Assembly (NCBI GenBank): GCA_964387685.1 | Contig: CAYLXK010000003.1 | Span: 124,001-188,000 of the forward strand | DNA from: Bryobacter sp964387685 | GTDB taxonomy: Bacteria > Acidobacteriota > Terriglobia > Bryobacterales > Bryobacteraceae | Direction: 5' to 3' | DNA: 64,000 bases | In this document: in pieces, positions 17,117-25,453 of the stretch | How the letters are laid out: each line of letters begins with the position of its first letter | Position numbering within the stretch: the stretch's first letter is position 1 | Position numbers and translations under genes: made by a program | The notes under the pieces: model-generated | Database searches by the model: none | What the model was told of the DNA's origin: nothing | What the model saw: only the letters and a program-made list of their open reading frames with translations

Positions 17117-17641
17117 ATGGGACCTTTGGGCTGGCAAGAAACGATCTTTATTTTTCTGCTTGCATTGCTCATTTTTGGCCCCAAAAAACTGCCCGAACTG
17201 GGACGTAACATCGGCAAAGCTCTCACGGAATTCCGCCGTGCCTCGGGTGAACTGCGCGCGACCTTCGACCGCGAGATGGCCAGCATCGAGCGCGAAACGC
17301 AAGGGATCAAAGACGAAGCTCACAAACTGACGAGCGACGTCAAGAATACCTACTACGACGGTTCACACGACACTTCGCATCACGACGACTACGGCTACAG
17401 CTACGACGGCTATAGCTACCCGGATTACACGTCCGAGACGTCGACGGAGACTGCGGAAGACGGACAAAAACTGCTGGCGGAAGCGCCTAGCGGTGAAGAG
17501 AATTCGGATGCCCCAGCGGAAAGCGCCTCGGCATCGAACGCGAGCTTGACGATCGCCCCAGCCGAGGGAACAGTTGCCGTGGGAAGCGAAGAGGATTCCA
17601 CGGTTATGTCCACTGCGGAAAGCGCAAAGGAAAAGGCCTAA
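17117..17641 (+). CDS. tatA: Twin-arginine translocase subunit TatA/TatB
   Basis: 174 aa. One N-terminal membrane helix (WQETIFIFLLALLIFG) leads into the conserved FGPKKLPELGRNIGKAL hinge and an amphipathic helix, the TatA/B signature. The C-terminal two thirds are a long charged Tyr/Ser/Glu-rich tail (a tyrosine repeat near residues 80-103, then acid-rich), longer than in typical TatA (about 90 aa) and more TatB-like. A strong Shine-Dalgarno (AAGGAGG at 17102-17108) precedes the ATG. tatC follows within 63 bp. TatA and TatB cannot be separated by sequence alone here. Confidence 0.9.
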   Translation: MGPLGWQETIFIFLLALLIFGPKKLPELGRNIGKALTEFRRASGELRATFDREMASIERETQGIKDEAHKLTSDVKNTYYDGSHDTSHHDDYGYSYDGYSYPDYTSETSTETAEDGQKLLAEAPSGEENSDAPAESASASNASLTIAPAEGTVAVGSEEDSTVMSTAESAKEKA

Positions 17642-17657
17642 ACCAATCATCCATTGG

Positions 17658-17691
17658 GCCCGGCGGCGCGCCATCGCCTCGCCGGGCTTTT
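17658..17691 (+). terminator. Intrinsic terminator/attenuator between tatA and tatC
   Basis: GCCCGGCG at 17658-17665 pairs perfectly with CGCCGGGC at 17680-17687 and is followed by TTTT. The 14-nt loop contains GCGCGC. Because it lies between two co-oriented tat genes, partial termination that lowers tatC relative to tatA is the likely role. Confidence 0.7.
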
Positions 17692-17703
17692 GAGGACTTA
17701 CGA

Positions 17704-18912
17704 ATGCCGCAGGACGAGCAAGACAAGAAAAGTGTGTCCGAAGAAGGAACGAGCCCGATCGTTCCGCCGGACGATTCCGCAACCCTTCCCGCCTATGATC
17801 ACCCCGGAGCTGGGGAATTCGATCACATGGCGCAGTTTGAGAAATTCAACAACGCGCACGACGGCGCGGAGCAGGGGCCAAACTACCACGAAATTGTGAC
17901 GCTGAAGCGGGAGGAGGAGCCGGCTCGGGCGGTAGCCACCAAAGCCGCCACCCAGACCGCCACACCGCCTCCACCACCGCCTCCCACTCCTCCTCAAGAC
18001 GACGAGGAAGACGAAGACGAAGAAGGCATGCTCCGGATGTCTTTTCTGGACCACCTGGAAGAGCTTCGCTCGCGTCTGATCAAAGTCGTAGTGGGGATGC
18101 TGGTGGCGTATGGCGGCAGCCTGATCTTCGCTAAGAACCTTTGGGAGATCGTTTCGGAGCCCGCCGCGGCCGCCTTGAAGAGTATCGGCGCGCGGCCCGT
18201 GCTGGCGCAGTTGACCCCCATGGACGCCTTCCTAGTCGTCTATTTCAAGCTGCCATTGCTGACGGCGCTATTCGTCGCCTCGCCGTGGATTCTGTGGCAA
18301 GTGTGGGCCTTCATCGCTCCGGGGCTCTATAAGAAAGAACGCAAATTTGCGGGTCCCTTCGTGATCTGTTCGGCGGGCTTGTTCATCGCCGGCGGCCTCT
18401 TCGCCTACTTCGTGGCCTTCCGCTTTGGCCTCGCGTTTTTGCTTGGCATTGGTATTAACCAGGGCGGAGAATTCGGCGCGAAGATTGAGCCGGTTGTGTC
18501 GATCGTCGACTACTTCGACCTCTTCATCAATGTCACCCTGGGCATCGGCGCCACCTTTGAGCTGCCGATTTTGATCTTCTTCCTCACGATGTTGCGGATC
18601 GTGACGCCCAAATTCCTGATCGACCATTCCCGCTACGCGATCCTCGGCATCACCATCCTGGCGGCGGTGATCACACCCACGCCCGACATCGTGAACCTGC
18701 TGATCTTTGCGATTCCGATGATCCTGCTTTACTTCGTTGGGGTCTTTGCGGGCTATCTGCTCGTGCTGTCGCGCGAAGGAAAACGGTTCCCCTGGCACAT
18801 CGTACTGCTGATCATCGGCAGCATCGCCCTAATTGTGGGCGGCGCAGCCTACGCTCTCGTCACCAAGTACGGCTACCAGCTAGTCAATCATTGGCCATAT
18901 CTAATTAAGTAG
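17704..18912 (+). CDS. tatC: Sec-independent protein translocase TatC with long N-terminal extension
   Basis: 402 aa. The TatC core starts near residue 112 with MSFLDHLEELRSRL, the substrate-recognition hallmark, and has six membrane segments with LTPMDAFLVVYFKLPLL, PWILWQVWAFIAPGLYKKER and ITPTPDIVNLLIFAIPM. Upstream lie about 110 residues that are not TatC: acidic and disordered, with a seven-proline run and a DDEEDEDEE stretch directly before the core. TatC binds RR signal peptides and works with TatA/B. Several exported proteins in this window carry RR-type signals. Ordinary TatC is about 250-260 aa, so the extension is unusual. Confidence 0.93.
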   Translation: MPQDEQDKKSVSEEGTSPIVPPDDSATLPAYDHPGAGEFDHMAQFEKFNNAHDGAEQGPNYHEIVTLKREEEPARAVATKAATQTATPPPPPPPTPPQDDEEDEDEEGMLRMSFLDHLEELRSRLIKVVVGMLVAYGGSLIFAKNLWEIVSEPAAAALKSIGARPVLAQLTPMDAFLVVYFKLPLLTALFVASPWILWQVWAFIAPGLYKKERKFAGPFVICSAGLFIAGGLFAYFVAFRFGLAFLLGIGINQGGEFGAKIEPVVSIVDYFDLFINVTLGIGATFELPILIFFLTMLRIVTPKFLIDHSRYAILGITILAAVITPTPDIVNLLIFAIPMILLYFVGVFAGYLLVLSREGKRFPWHIVLLIIGSIALIVGGAAYALVTKYGYQLVNHWPYLIK

Positions 18913-18916
18913 TTCG

Positions 18917-19585
18917 CTAGCGCTTAAAGAACCAAAGCCAGAAATATTGCTCCCCCGCGCCGTGGCGGTGGCGGGGTTCAAAGCCCGTTCGCTCCGCCAT
19001 GTCGCACGCCTCGGCATCGCTAAACGGAACGCCCAGCCAAGTGTCGTCGGGCGTAGTCAGAATCGAAGTATCGCCTTGGACCTGGAACTTAAAGAGGGCG
19101 CCGGGGCGAAGCAGGCGCGCAACCTCCCGAACATAGTTTTCGATGACCTCCCGGCTGGGGATGTGTTGAAAGACGATGCTAGAGAAGGCGAAATCGTAGG
19201 GGCCCTCGGGCAAGACCCGCAGGTCGGTGCCGTTGTTTTGGTAGACATGGGCGTTGGGGTGATTACGCAGGCCGCGCTGGGCTTGCGCGACCATTTCGCC
19301 GCTCACGTCCACCGCATGGACTTCGCCGAAGAGGTTGGCCAGCGCGCGTGTAACCCGGCCGGCGCCACAGCCAATCTCGAGCACTTTCATCGCCTTCGGC
19401 TCTTTGCCCTGGCAGACGTTAATCATGTCCGTAAGGATTTCCTCGCGAACGGTCTGTTCGCCGGAGGCGTAGAACTCTTCGTCGCTCCAGTCTTCCTTCG
19501 CCGTTTGCACGTAATACTTGGCGTTTTCCTTGGCGCGCGCATCCCAATCGGCGCGCATCTTCGCTAGCTGCTGTTCGAGATCCAT
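18917..19585 (-). CDS. Class I SAM-dependent methyltransferase
   Basis: 222 aa from the ATG at 19585; a TTG one codon upstream is less likely. The SAM-binding motif I is VLEIGCGAGRVTRAL near residue 70, with an acidic residue in VHAVDVSGEM (motif Post-I), and PYDFAFSSIVFQHIP then RLLRPGALFKFQVQG (motifs II/III). The substrate is unknown. It ends 4 bp from the convergent tatC stop and starts back-to-back with a secreted-protein gene; the two share overlapping -10 elements. Confidence 0.88.
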   Translation of the reverse strand: MDLEQQLAKMRADWDARAKENAKYYVQTAKEDWSDEEFYASGEQTVREEILTDMINVCQGKEPKAMKVLEIGCGAGRVTRALANLFGEVHAVDVSGEMVAQAQRGLRNHPNAHVYQNNGTDLRVLPEGPYDFAFSSIVFQHIPSREVIENYVREVARLLRPGALFKFQVQGDTSILTTPDDTWLGVPFSDAEACDMAERTGFEPRHRHGAGEQYFWLWFFKR

Positions 19586-19594
19586 CAAATCTCT

Positions 19595-19601
19595 TATTGT
19601 A
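19595..19601. promoter_or_regulatory. Back-to-back overlapping -10 elements
   Basis: TATTGT on the plus strand (19595-19600) ends 7 nt before the ATG at 19608. TACAAT on the minus strand (19601-19596) lies 10 nt before the methyltransferase ATG at 19585. One 7-bp AT-rich block can therefore serve as -10 for both directions. No -35 consensus is clear in either direction. Confidence 0.38.
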
Positions 19602-19607
19602 GAGGGG

Positions 19608-20222
19608 ATGCGACCGCACTCCCTATTTCTCTCTCTGCTTGTCTCTGCTTTGGCGCTACACTGCGCCGCCCCGGGGGGCGCTTTCGTGGAAGCGTTCGGG
19701 ATGAAATGGAAAGTCCCCGACGCTCGCGAATGGTCGTTCGCCGGGGGCGAGCTAAAGATGCTGGTGGCGCGCCCGCAGGAAAGCCCACGTTATCCCGTGC
19801 AATATGCTTTGCTGGACGGACAAGACTTCGAGAGTTTTCACCTGGAATGCGAGGTGAAGCGAGAAAGCGGCAGCCTGATTCTGGTCTATGCATGGCAGGA
19901 TGCAACGCACTTCAACTATGCGCACCTCAGCATCGATTCGCCAGAGAAGCAGGTAGTGCACAACGGTATCTTTCACGTATTTGGCTCGGACCGGTCGCGG
20001 ATTTCGAAGCCGATTGGCGCGGGGAGTCTGCCGACCACGGAATGGACGCCTGTGGCGATGGACTACGACGCGAAGACGGGCAAAATTGTCGTTACGGTGG
20101 GCGGGAAGACCTACCCGAGCCTGGAGGCGGCAGATTTGTCCCTGACCAAGGGGAAAGTGGGATTGGGTTCGTTTTTCGAGACGGCGCAGTTCCGGAGATT
20201 TCGGGTGGCCGCGAAGCCTTAA
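19608..20222 (+). CDS. Secreted concanavalin-like (DUF1080-type) protein
   Basis: 204 aa from the ATG at 19608. The signal peptide is MRPHSLFLSLLVSALALHCAA. The mature part resembles the beta-jelly-roll of DUF1080/3-keto-disaccharide hydrolase-like proteins: ESFHLECEVKRESGSLILVYAW, then THFNYAHLSID, and a C-terminal GKVGLGSFFETAQFRRFRVAA, where LxS(F)xxxAxFxxFRV is a typical ending. These are extracytoplasmic and often bind or cleave sugars. No catalytic residue is assigned. Confidence 0.76.
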   Translation: MRPHSLFLSLLVSALALHCAAPGGAFVEAFGMKWKVPDAREWSFAGGELKMLVARPQESPRYPVQYALLDGQDFESFHLECEVKRESGSLILVYAWQDATHFNYAHLSIDSPEKQVVHNGIFHVFGSDRSRISKPIGAGSLPTTEWTPVAMDYDAKTGKIVVTVGGKTYPSLEAADLSLTKGKVGLGSFFETAQFRRFRVAAKP

Positions 20223-20236
20223 GGGACTAAAGCGAC

Positions 20237-20266
20237 TTCAAAATTCGGCTGCGGAAGCGCTATATT
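20237..20266 (+). promoter_or_regulatory. Candidate promoter of tRNA-Ser
   Basis: TTCAAA (20237-20242) and TATATT (20261-20266) are separated by 18 nt and match the -35 and -10 consensus at four and five of six positions. Transcription would begin at the base before the mature tRNA. Confidence 0.5.
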
Positions 20267-20273
20267 GGTGTAC

Positions 20274-20363
20274 GGTGAGATGCGAGAGCGGCTGAATCGG
20301 GCGGTCTCGAAAACCGTTGAACCCGAAAGGGTTCCGTGGGTTCGAATCCCACTCTCACCGCCA
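20274..20363 (+). tRNA. tRNA-Ser (anticodon CGA)
   Basis: 90 nt. The 7-bp acceptor stem GGTGAGA/TCTCACC is followed by G and an encoded CCA. The anticodon loop CTCGAAA at 20306-20312 carries CGA, reading UCG serine codons. A long class II variable arm (TTGAACCCGAAAGGGTTCC) and the T arm GTGGGTTCGAATCCCAC complete the fold. Confidence 0.95.
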
Positions 20364-20381
20364 TCCTTTTTCGCGCGTGCA

Positions 20382-20753
20382 CTAGCGCTCGCACGGCTCA
20401 CGATTCTGTAGGTTGGGGTAGAAGAGCCTACGGAGCGGTCCTTCGAACCGGCAACTGACCTTGCGGCCATTAACGAAGATTTCGTGGGCGTCTTGCGGGT
20501 AAACCAGGCCGTTATCGGCGACGTTAGGATTCATCCAAAAGCGCAGGAAGCCCGAGTCTTGAAAGTCGGCAACCACAGATGCCGGCGAAGCGAAGTCAGC
20601 CAGCAGGCGATTCCCAAAGAAGATACGCGCTTGACCGGAGGATTGCCAGCGGAGAATGGTCTCGCCGTTGAGCGCTACGACTTGTCCTTTGAGTTCCAGA
20701 AGGCTTTGGGGCGGCGCAGTCAAGAAGTATAGGGCAACGACGATTCCGTGCAA
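20382..20753 (-). CDS. Small exported hypothetical protein
   Basis: 123 aa from a TTG that lies 1 bp after the stop of the upstream propeller gene, indicating co-transcription. The N-terminus is a weak signal-like hydrophobic stretch (GIVVALYFLTA). The remainder is beta-rich (VVALNGETILRWQSSGQARIFF, SGFLRFWMNP) with two late cysteines. No known family. The 3' end lies 18 bp from the tRNA-Ser gene on the opposite strand. Confidence 0.58.
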   Translation of the reverse strand: MHGIVVALYFLTAPPQSLLELKGQVVALNGETILRWQSSGQARIFFGNRLLADFASPASVVADFQDSGFLRFWMNPNVADNGLVYPQDAHEIFVNGRKVSCRFEGPLRRLFYPNLQNREPCER

Positions 20754-20754
20754 A

Positions 20755-21864
20755 CTAAGCGCTCCGGATGACGGCGGCGACGGGCGTGCTGCCGACAGGA
20801 ATCATGGTGAAGAGCGGCGCGGTTTTGTTGCGTTTCGAGACGATGTTGCCCAGGCGAATAATGGCGATGTCCCCTCCGCGCCGATTGAGGACCAGCGCCA
20901 TGGAGTTGTCGGGGGTCAACGCGACGGTGCGAGGTTCCGAGCCGACGGCAACAACGGCGACTAATTTTTGCGAGCGGATGTCATGGACGGAGACGGTGTC
21001 GGTGGAGGGGCTGGTGACGAAGAGGAAGGGGGGAGCATCGCTGGCTGCCATCGGCCCGGGGGCCTTGCCGCTGAGCAGAGTCGTGGCGACCTGGGACTGG
21101 AAGGGATAGACCACGACGACCGCGTCGAGACCTTTGCCGGTGAGGAAGAGTTGACCGCCGTCGCTAGAAAAACAGAAATGTTCCGGCTCCAGCGGCAAGG
21201 GGAGATGCACGATGACTTTGGCCGATTTCGTGTCGACGAGGGTAAGGTCGCGGGCGGCATTTTGCGCCACCAGGATCGCGCTGCCGTTTTTTAAGAAGCG
21301 AAGCTGCCCCACAGCTTTGCCGGTGGCGGCATGGGTAAACGTGGCTTGCCTGGGGCCGTTTAGGATTGAGACCCGATCCGCGTTGGAGTAGGAGACCGCC
21401 ACGTCGTCCGTTTCCGGGGACACGGCTAAGTGATACGCGGGCAGGTCTAACTTCCATTCGCGGGCGACGCTGAGGCTGGCGCGATCCAAGGCCAGGAGAC
21501 GCCTCCCGTCGCTAGCGAGGGCCCAGAGAAGGGAACGGTCGTGATTCAGACAGAGCTGACCAGGCAGGATTCGCAAACTCGGCCGACGCACCACTTCAGC
21601 GCGGGTCGAGTCGATTTCTTCCCATTGGCCCTCTGCGGAAACGGCGAAGAAAAAATTGGTGGAGGGCACTTCCAGGAGCTGAACCGGCTTCGAGGCCGTC
21701 TTGATGCGGCGGTCGAGAGCAAACGCAGCCAAATCGACGACGGCAATGTCGCCGGAATCCCGAGTGGCGATAAAGGCGTAACCGTCAAAGGCCTTCTTGG
21801 TTTTGCTTGCGCAGGAGACAAGACCGCCCGTGGCGGCGGCCACAAAGTGGCGGCGAGATCGCAC
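20755..21864 (-). CDS. Exported lipoprotein-like YVTN/lactonase-type beta-propeller
   Basis: 369 aa from the GTG at 21864. The start VRSRRHFVAAATGGLVSCAS looks like a Tat-type signal ending in a possible lipobox (GLVSC). The mature part is a run of seven-bladed YVTN-style repeats: GYAFIATRDSGDIAVVDL, YHLAVSPETDDVAVSY, HFCFSSDGGQLFLTGKG, FLFVTSPSTDTVSVHDI and RTVALTPDNSMALVLNR. These proteins often act as surface-associated or quinoprotein-like propellers, with function rarely known. It is divergent from the HELGH protein with only 10 bp between starts. Confidence 0.8.
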   Translation of the reverse strand: MRSRRHFVAAATGGLVSCASKTKKAFDGYAFIATRDSGDIAVVDLAAFALDRRIKTASKPVQLLEVPSTNFFFAVSAEGQWEEIDSTRAEVVRRPSLRILPGQLCLNHDRSLLWALASDGRRLLALDRASLSVAREWKLDLPAYHLAVSPETDDVAVSYSNADRVSILNGPRQATFTHAATGKAVGQLRFLKNGSAILVAQNAARDLTLVDTKSAKVIVHLPLPLEPEHFCFSSDGGQLFLTGKGLDAVVVVYPFQSQVATTLLSGKAPGPMAASDAPPFLFVTSPSTDTVSVHDIRSQKLVAVVAVGSEPRTVALTPDNSMALVLNRRGGDIAIIRLGNIVSKRNKTAPLFTMIPVGSTPVAAVIRSA

Positions 21865-21874
21865 AATAGTTATT

Positions 21875-22645
21875 ATGACGGGCTTGTGGGCGGGAACCCT
21901 CCTGATCGCGTGGCAGACGGGATTGCCGCTGAGCGAAGCGCTGGAAGAATGGAAACGCGAGATTGAAGCGAAATTGGCGGGGCGAGTGCAAATCGTGGCA
22001 GTGCCTGGCGGCGAATTGGAAGAAGAAGACAGCGACCTGCTGAATGGGCAGATGGCGAATCCGGCATTGGTTGCCGCTTTTGAACGGGCGCAGGCGTTAA
22101 CCATTAGTGTGCGGGTGGGGGCGAGGTTAAGACCATTTGTACTGCTGAACAAGAAGAGAATCGAGGCCACGCGAAACGACGCCAGCACTCTAGTCGCCCA
22201 TGAATTGGGGCACATTTGGCTGCAGGCCCAGGGCCTTTTTCCACCCCGCTTCGGAGCCGGGGCGCGAGCGTGCCTGGCGGTGCACGCGGGTGACATTGTG
22301 CAGCATGAATGGATTCGGGCGGAATTGGACCGGCGGGGAATCGGGTGGCGGGAGAATTATGCCAGGGACTACGAGGCCGCTTGGGAGGCGGTGAAGGGAG
22401 TTCGTCCTGGAGGAGCGGGAGACGATTGCCGGCGCGCCCAGAGATTAAGTTTGATGGTGGATCTGCGCGCCGCCTTTGGAGCCGAGGCGGGGGAATGGAG
22501 GAACGGATATCTGCATTGGCTGGGCGAGCAGGATCGCCAAGCGGAAGCGGTTGCAATTGAGCTGGTAGAGGGAATGGGGCGAAGAGAGTACGCAGAGGCC
22601 CTAGAAGTGGCGGAAGAGGCCGTATTTCGTGTGCTGGGGCAATAG
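21875..22645 (+). CDS. HELGH zinc-metallopeptidase-like protein
   Basis: 256 aa from the ATG at 21875, with a short hydrophobic N-terminus (GLWAGTLLIAW) that may anchor or export it. The zincin signature VAHELGHIWLQ occurs near residues 107-117 (His109, Glu110, His113). A third ligand is probably the His or Glu in the following HAGDIVQHEWI segment near residue 143. No named peptidase family is recognised. The gene is G-rich and codes for many charged Glu/Arg residues. A proteolytic role is inferred from the motif only. Confidence 0.7.
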   Translation: MTGLWAGTLLIAWQTGLPLSEALEEWKREIEAKLAGRVQIVAVPGGELEEEDSDLLNGQMANPALVAAFERAQALTISVRVGARLRPFVLLNKKRIEATRNDASTLVAHELGHIWLQAQGLFPPRFGAGARACLAVHAGDIVQHEWIRAELDRRGIGWRENYARDYEAAWEAVKGVRPGGAGDDCRRAQRLSLMVDLRAAFGAEAGEWRNGYLHWLGEQDRQAEAVAIELVEGMGRREYAEALEVAEEAVFRVLGQ

Positions 22646-22668
22646 CGCGTTCGATATCCTGGGGTGGA

Positions 22669-23019
22669 ATGTTGGAGATTGTGACAGAGATTGTAAAGCC
22701 GGGCGTAACGGTGATCCGGCTAGCGGGCAAGCTCATGATGGGGCCGGAAAGCGCGGCGATGGAGAAGCTGGTGAACGAGCGCCTGGAGGCAGGCGACCGG
22801 CACCTGGTTTTTGACTTAAAGGAATTGCGGCAAATCGACTCGACGGGGATTGGGCGGTTCATCGCTTGCTATAACCGGCTGGCGCCGATGCAGGGGACGA
22901 TGGGTATGGCGGGGGCGCAACCAACGGTGCGGCAGAGCTTCCGGGTGACCAGGCTGGATACGGTGTTTAGATTCTATGAGGGGACGGAGGAGGCGGTGGC
23001 GAAGGGTACTTCCGCCTAA
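22669..23019 (+). CDS. STAS-domain anti-sigma factor antagonist
   Basis: 116 aa, one STAS domain. Characteristic elements are VIRLAGKLMMGPES near residue 15, LVFDLKELRQIDSTGIGRFI near 46-65 and the partner-switch site DSTGIG, where Ser58 is the residue normally phosphorylated by an anti-sigma kinase. Such proteins free a sigma factor by binding its anti-sigma factor. No kinase or phosphatase partner is next to it, so the regulon cannot be named. Confidence 0.9.
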   Translation: MLEIVTEIVKPGVTVIRLAGKLMMGPESAAMEKLVNERLEAGDRHLVFDLKELRQIDSTGIGRFIACYNRLAPMQGTMGMAGAQPTVRQSFRVTRLDTVFRFYEGTEEAVAKGTSA

Positions 23020-23076
23020 GGTAGGAAGTTGTCTATCCGTCAACATGAGCCGGAACTAGCCCGATCCGAGCTGCAG

Positions 23077-24144
23077 TCAGTTTGGGAAGCCCTTCGAATC
23101 GAGGCCGGGGACAATCTTGAGGGCGTTCTTGTAGTAGAGCTTCTTGAGGACGTCGTCGCTTAAGTCGAGGCCGTACATGCGCCAGAAGGCGTGGCGGCGG
23201 CGGTAGTATTCAAAGTATTCGTCGGTAGATTCGAGGACGCGGAAGTAGGTGTAGTATTCGACGGGGGCCCATACGTCTTTGCCAAAGAGAACGCGGTCGG
23301 CGTATTTGGTGAGGAACTGTTTGGCGAAGCGGGGTTGGCGGCCAAGTTCGGCGATGACGGCGGCGATGTCGGTGTAGAGGTTGGGCATCGAGTCCATTTG
23401 ACGGCCGAGGGATGCGAGGTCGTTGCCGTACCAGCGGAGATGGGCGGAAATGAAATTGGTTTTGGGGTGAGCCTTGAAGAGACGCTCGGATTCGGCCATC
23501 AGTTCTTCCCAGGAGCCGTCTTTTTCGGCCGTACGGCGGCGGCCGGGGAATTCCTTGAGCTCAAGCCAGCGCTCGTTGGTTTTGTCCCAGGGATCCCAGA
23601 ATGGTTTGGGGTCCGCCGTGTGGATTAAGACAGGGGCTTTGTATTTGGCGCAGACTTCGAAGGCTTTGAAGAAGCGGGGGTCGTCGGCGGGGATGCGTTT
23701 GCCGGATTTGTCGCGCAGCGTCATGCCGAAGTTCTTGAAGAGTTTCAGGCCCTGGGCGCCGGCTTTGAAATCGGCTTCGAGGGTGGAGGCGACGCGGTCT
23801 GCGTAGGCGGGGTCGTCAAGATTGTTGAAATCGAGGTTGGCAAAGATGATGAAGCGCCCCGGGTGGCGCTGCTTCATGTTCTGGACGATCTCGCGGAGGC
23901 GGGGGCCGTAGTTGCCGTTGAGGTTGACCATCATGCGCATGTTAAGCGCGTCCATGCTCTGAACTAGCTGGGAGAGCTGGGTGGCCGGCATCATGCCGTT
24001 TTGGTGGTTGTGGATATCGATGTGAGGGAACTTGGAGCGTGTGATGTTGCTCGTGGGGACTTTGAGAGTGGAAGGAGGATTGTATTCCTCAAACGTGAGC
24101 TGGGCGAAGACCGGTAGACACAGAAAGAAGAGGAGTTTAGGCAT
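23077..24144 (-). CDS. Exported amidohydrolase (family 2)
   Basis: 355 aa from the ATG at 24144. The signal peptide is MPKLLFFLCLPVFAQ. Amidohydrolase_2 features are FPHIDIHNHQNG (metal His pair, near residue 43), KAPVLIHTADPKPFWDP, FISAHLRWYGNDL and LFGKDVW near the C-terminus. The family includes decarboxylases and lactone hydrolases; the substrate is not evident. The N-terminus overlaps the GNAT gene by 8 bp, making it the last gene of folC-plsC-GNAT-amidohydrolase. Confidence 0.84.
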   Translation of the reverse strand: MPKLLFFLCLPVFAQLTFEEYNPPSTLKVPTSNITRSKFPHIDIHNHQNGMMPATQLSQLVQSMDALNMRMMVNLNGNYGPRLREIVQNMKQRHPGRFIIFANLDFNNLDDPAYADRVASTLEADFKAGAQGLKLFKNFGMTLRDKSGKRIPADDPRFFKAFEVCAKYKAPVLIHTADPKPFWDPWDKTNERWLELKEFPGRRRTAEKDGSWEELMAESERLFKAHPKTNFISAHLRWYGNDLASLGRQMDSMPNLYTDIAAVIAELGRQPRFAKQFLTKYADRVLFGKDVWAPVEYYTYFRVLESTDEYFEYYRRRHAFWRMYGLDLSDDVLKKLYYKNALKIVPGLDSKGFPN

Positions 24145-24685
24145 GAGCTTGGATGATAGCCTCGACGGTGGCGACAGAGATGTAGTGCATGCTCGCGTCG
24201 TGCAGTTTGCCCTCTGGAGTGACGCCGTAATGGGGCATGACACCAAAGCGGGTAAAGCGCAAGGAAGAGACGAGCAGGTCCGCAGAGCTATCGGCGAGGG
24301 TGGTGATGGTGTACATGGCGAGGCCGAGAGCGGGCATGCGGGAGAGGGCCTCGATAAGTAGGCTGCGAGCGATTCCGCGGCGGCGATGGGTGCGGAGGAC
24401 AAAGAGCTTTTGGAGGTCGGCACGGTGGCGGACGCTTTCCGCCTTTTCGTAGGCGATTTGGACCGAGCCAACGACTTGGCCCTCGGAGAAGGCGGCGAGG
24501 AGCTCGCGTTCGCCGCTTTCGAGTTCGCGGGCCACGCCTGACCAATAGCGGTCGATCTTGTCGTCTTCGATCGGCAAAACGAAGCCAACGGTACCGCCCG
24601 ATTCAACCGCGTCGCGCAGGAGGGTGGCAAACTCCGATTTTCGTTCAAGGACTTCGGCTGAAGCGAGGCGGCGGATCTCAATCAC
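24137..24685 (-). CDS. GNAT-family N-acetyltransferase
   Basis: 182 aa from the GTG at 24685, overlapping plsC by 8 bp. The acetyl-CoA loop is RTHRRRGIARSLLIEAL (near residue 100), preceded by VGSVQIAYEKA and LQKLFVLR strands. It resembles small Pfam GNATs acting on free amines or amino acids; the substrate is unknown. The two-sided overlap puts it inside an operon with plsC and the amidohydrolase. Confidence 0.85.
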   Translation of the reverse strand: MIEIRRLASAEVLERKSEFATLLRDAVESGGTVGFVLPIEDDKIDRYWSGVARELESGERELLAAFSEGQVVGSVQIAYEKAESVRHRADLQKLFVLRTHRRRGIARSLLIEALSRMPALGLAMYTITTLADSSADLLVSSLRFTRFGVMPHYGVTPEGKLHDASMHYISVATVEAIIQAHA

Positions 24686-25448
24686 GGCTGGTGACGGGCT
24701 CCTTGGGGGCAAGATTTGGATCGACGAGGTCGGTATCGCGCAGCATGCCATAGATGGCGGCGTAGAGTTGGTCGCTAAGCGCGCCGCGGTCTCGTGGATG
24801 GAGACCGGTGGTGGGGATGGGGTCGCCGATGCGTAAAGTTACTCGGCCGGGGCTTACGGTGCCGGAGCCGAAGGGGAGGACTTTTTCTGTGCCCGAAAGG
24901 GCTACGGGAACGACAGGCACCTGCGCATTGATCGCGATGTAGAAGGCACCTTCTTTAAAGGGCTGCAGCTTGGCGTTGGGGCTGCGCCCGCCTTCGGGAA
25001 AGATCAGGACACTGATGCGCTTTTCGCGGATGACCCGGCCGGCTTCGGCCATGCTGCGGATGGCCTCGCGGGGATTGTCTCGCGGGACCGCGATGTGCCC
25101 AGCGCGGGTAAGGTGGTAACCGAGGAAAGGGATCTTGAAAAGGCCTTTCTTGGCCATGAAGCGGAACTGCACGGGGATGCTGGCGAGGATAACCGGCGTA
25201 TCCATGTAGCTGAGATGGTTGGCTACGAAGACATAACTGCCGGATGGGTCTACCTTGTCGAGGCCCTCGATCTTCATCCCGATGAAGCTGACGCGGAGTA
25301 GCATGCGGGCCCAGGCGCGGGCGATAGCGACTTGCATACGGCCGGTGGTCTCAAAGAGGGAGACAACGAGATTGACGCTGCCATAAGCGATGGTGCAGAG
25401 GATGATAAGCGGGTCTATGAAGAGGAGGGCCCGAAGTCGCGCAAACAC
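24678..25448 (-). CDS. plsC: 1-acyl-sn-glycerol-3-phosphate acyltransferase
   Basis: 256 aa from a GTG start. It transfers an acyl chain to lysophosphatidic acid to form phosphatidic acid at the inner membrane. The N-terminus has a membrane segment (IDPLIILCTIAYGSVNLVV). Acyltransferase motifs are in order: NHLSYMD (HX4D, His78-Asp83), the AKKGLFKIPFLG block, LIFPEGGRSP near residue 150, and VPVVPVALSG. The downstream GNAT overlaps it, and folC lies 5 bp upstream. Confidence 0.9.
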   Translation of the reverse strand: MFARLRALLFIDPLIILCTIAYGSVNLVVSLFETTGRMQVAIARAWARMLLRVSFIGMKIEGLDKVDPSGSYVFVANHLSYMDTPVILASIPVQFRFMAKKGLFKIPFLGYHLTRAGHIAVPRDNPREAIRSMAEAGRVIREKRISVLIFPEGGRSPNAKLQPFKEGAFYIAINAQVPVVPVALSGTEKVLPFGSGTVSPGRVTLRIGDPIPTTGLHPRDRGALSDQLYAAIYGMLRDTDLVDPNLAPKEPVTSRD

Positions 25449-25453
25449 TTTCC

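Noticed and set aside
17960..18000. Proline-codon repeat in tatC (CCA/CCG/CCT run) as a possible tandem repeat element
   Set aside because: It is in frame and encodes the proline run of the extension; it is a coding low-complexity tract.
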